A stretch of DNA of 64,000 nt from Succinivibrio dextrinosolvens DSM 3072 (GTDB lineage: Bacteria > Pseudomonadota > Gammaproteobacteria > Enterobacterales > Succinivibrionaceae): assembly GCF_900167015.1 (NCBI RefSeq), contig NZ_FUXX01000004.1:49759-113758 (forward strand), given 5' to 3'. The notes under the pieces are model-generated. The model had not been told where the DNA came from and made no database searches. It saw only the letters and a program-made list of their open reading frames with translations. Made by a program: the position numbers and the translations under genes. Below, piece by piece: positions 62,371-64,000 of this stretch (its first letter is position 1; each line of letters begins with the position of its first letter).

Positions 62371-63648
62371 TTATTCAGAAGCTTTTATATCAGACTGGGA
62401 TTCAGCACTCTCCTCTACTTTTGTATGGAACATAAAGTAGAACAGTATACAGATAATCAGGGCATACACACTGAAACTCATCCAGCTTGGATACCAGTCT
62501 ATTTTCCCTTCTACATCAGTATTCATATTGATTACAGACTGAGCGAACATGGAGCCAACTGACGAGCCGACACCATTAGCCATCATCCAGAACAGTCCCT
62601 GCGCACTGCTGCGGATATTATTTGGAGCTCTATTGTCAATGTAGATTGAACTTGAGATTACGAAGAAATCAAATGCAAATCCGTATACAACCATTGATAG
62701 GATCAGAAGGTATAGACCTGAACCAGGATTACCCTCGCCCATAAAGAAGAATCTTAATGCCCAGGCGGCCATTGCAAGAAGCATAACTGCCTTAATGCCA
62801 AAGCGTTTTAGGAAGAATGGAATCAAAAGCAGACAGCCGCATTCACTGATCTGAGAGAGAGAATAAAGAATATTAGAATGCTTAACAGCAAATGAGTCAG
62901 CATACTCAGCCATACTTGAGAAGCTTGAAAGGTATGGGGTACCGTATGCATTTGCAATCTGCAGATTTACACCCAGAAGTGCTGAGAATATGAAGAAGAT
63001 ACACAGCTCCTTATTCTTAAACAGACCAAAGGCATTAAGTCCGAACATTTCTCTTAAGGTCTGATGCTTTAACTGCTTCTGATGATTACAGATAGGCAGA
63101 GTAAAAGTATAGAGGAAGAAAAGCAGGCTTATTATTCCAGAAAGCATAAACTGCTTTTCTGTTGTCTCATAGTTCAGAATATCGGTAATCCACATCAGAA
63201 CAACAAAGCCGATAGAACCAAAAACTCTGATTGAAGGGAAGTGCTTTACAGTATCCAGATTTTCCTGCTCCAAAAGTGTATAGGAAACAGAAAGTACCAG
63301 AGAGTATGAACCCATGTAACAGGCAATGCAGAAGAAATAGACCATGTACATTTTTGAGTAGTACATTCCAGCATCCGGCTGACCGCCTATGTAGAACAGA
63401 ACCATCATGCCCAGACCGCACAGAAGATGACACAGTCCTAACACTCTTACAGGCTGAATATATCTGTCAGCAATAATTCCTGCTATGGTAGGTGTAAAAA
63501 ATGAAACGATACCAATCAGAGCGTAAAAAGATCCAATACGGCTTGCCAGACCAATGTGAACAAAATAGTTTCCCATACTTATGAGGTAAGCCCCCCATGC
63601 ACCCATATGAAGAAAGTTCAATATAGCAAGACGAACCTTAATACCCAT
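62371..63648 (-). CDS. NupG-like nucleoside:H+ symporter (MFS)
   Basis: The 12-helix transporter likely imports nucleosides with protons. The N-terminal LAILNFLHMGAWGAYLISMG, then ADRYIQPVRVLGLCHLLCG, FPSIRVFGSIGFVVLMW, GLNAFGLFKNKELCIFFIFS, SQISECGCLLLIPFFLKRFGI and YGFAFDFFVISSSIYID match E. coli NupG closely in order and spacing. ATG 63648 is preferred over GTG 63654, a two-residue difference. XapB-like xanthosine transport is an alternative. It lies alone, upstream of a shared terminator. Confidence 0.92.
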   Translation of the reverse strand: MGIKVRLAILNFLHMGAWGAYLISMGNYFVHIGLASRIGSFYALIGIVSFFTPTIAGIIADRYIQPVRVLGLCHLLCGLGMMVLFYIGGQPDAGMYYSKMYMVYFFCIACYMGSYSLVLSVSYTLLEQENLDTVKHFPSIRVFGSIGFVVLMWITDILNYETTEKQFMLSGIISLLFFLYTFTLPICNHQKQLKHQTLREMFGLNAFGLFKNKELCIFFIFSALLGVNLQIANAYGTPYLSSFSSMAEYADSFAVKHSNILYSLSQISECGCLLLIPFFLKRFGIKAVMLLAMAAWALRFFFMGEGNPGSGLYLLILSMVVYGFAFDFFVISSSIYIDNRAPNNIRSSAQGLFWMMANGVGSSVGSMFAQSVINMNTDVEGKIDWYPSWMSFSVYALIICILFYFMFHTKVEESAESQSDIKASE

Positions 63649-63654
63649 ATTCAC

Positions 63655-64000
63655 ACCATTCTATAAAGCAAAACAGAAAAAACGATTTTGAAGAATAAAA
63701 TCAATTTCAATAACAACAAATTAGGATGATTTTTCCTTCCTTACTTGTGATTGTAGTAGAACGAATTGGTTACATTTTGATTATGTATAAAAAATTAGAC
63801 ACAAACAAATAGAAATAAACTTACCAAAAATGAAAGATGACTGTTTTGTCACATTTTTATGGGGCTAATAACTGTTTTGAAAAATCTATAAATTGTTTTT
63901 AAAGTCTACAAAAATTTTGTAGACTTTTATTTTTTAGGCTTTATTTGATTTTCTACAGAAGGTAGAATACACAGTCTCGTTAATTATTAAAAGAAGCAGC
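63655..64000. other. 346-base end region without a recognised gene
   Basis: The region is A+T-rich. It must hold the promoter of the NupG-like gene on the minus strand. On the plus strand a TATAAA-like box near 63784 and an ATG at 63830 with only 12 codons precede a strong terminator at 63901-63934, so a short plus-strand transcript is possible. Confidence 0.4.
63901..63934 (+). terminator. Rho-independent terminator without an assigned gene
   Basis: AAAGTCTACAAAA (63901-63913) and TTTTGTAGACTTT (63915-63927) pair, then TATTTTTT follows. No plus-strand gene ends just before it. Confidence 0.8.

Overview
The window is about 64 kb of A+T-rich chromosomal DNA from a gammaproteobacterium. Several blocks keep the Escherichia/Vibrio gene order: leuS-lptE-holA-nadD-rsfS-rlmH-mrdA-mrdB-mltB-rlpA-dacA-ybeD, rnr-rlmB-rpsF-rpsR-rplI, rdgB-hemW, nudF-cpdA-yqiA-(qseBC)-parE and aroK-aroB-damX-rpe-gph-trpS. 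Low G+C, frequent AGA arginine codons, missing lipB/lipA and priB at their usual places, a TAXI-type TRAP system and a NupG-like transporter suggest a fermentative host-associated member of the Succinivibrionaceae (Succinivibrio-like). This taxonomic call is an inference. No tRNA, rRNA, CRISPR array, insertion sequence or prophage was recognised.

Layout. 1-4.2 kb: the tail of a membrane protein, then an operon of an L,D-transpeptidase and an 870-residue autotransporter-like passenger that lacks a beta-barrel, then a small membrane protein. 4.4-18.8 kb: the leuS to dacA housekeeping and cell-elongation cluster, ending in ybeD and a SanA-like protein. 18.9-31.3 kb: an accessory block framed by two Dam-family adenine methylase genes. 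It holds a divergent catabolic gene set: TAXI receptor, fused TRAP permease, YhcH-like protein and Asp-box sialidase-fold protein on the minus strand; a DeoR regulator; and a four-carbon-acid kinase (DUF1537), PdxA2, a DapA-family aldolase and an iron alcohol dehydrogenase on the plus strand. 31.3-39.4 kb: ribosomal protein genes with a structured leader, rlmB, rnr, hemW, rdgB and a dihydrolipoamide-dehydrogenase-like flavoprotein that has lost its redox cysteines. 39.7-45.7 kb: an orphan TctC-type receptor, an NCS2 purine permease, a YqaB-like phosphatase and glycogen phosphorylase. 45.9-55.1 kb: a lone flhB, parE, a QseBC-like two-component system, yqiA, cpdA, nudF and a class I dihydroorotase. 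55.3-61.3 kb: aroK-aroB-damX-rpe-gph-trpS without dam. 61.5-64 kb: a broken class A acid phosphatase lipoprotein gene, a NupG-like transporter and a 346-base tail without a recognised gene.

How the genes fit together. The 4.4-18.8 kb cluster combines essential enzymes with the elongasome (PBP2, RodA) and peptidoglycan-trimming proteins (MltB, RlpA, PBP5); DamX adds a second SPOR-domain protein. The 19.9-30.3 kb set looks like import plus conversion of an acidic sugar to pyruvate and triose phosphate. Palindromic RTGATT-N6-AATCAY sites in the divergent promoter, and half-sites before the receptor gene, are the likely DeoR operators. The best candidates for new biology are this undefined pathway, the barrel-less passenger with its transpeptidase partner, the relocated or replaced dam genes, the cysteine-less Lpd paralogue, and the phosphatase whose in-frame TGA sits where homologues carry cysteine.
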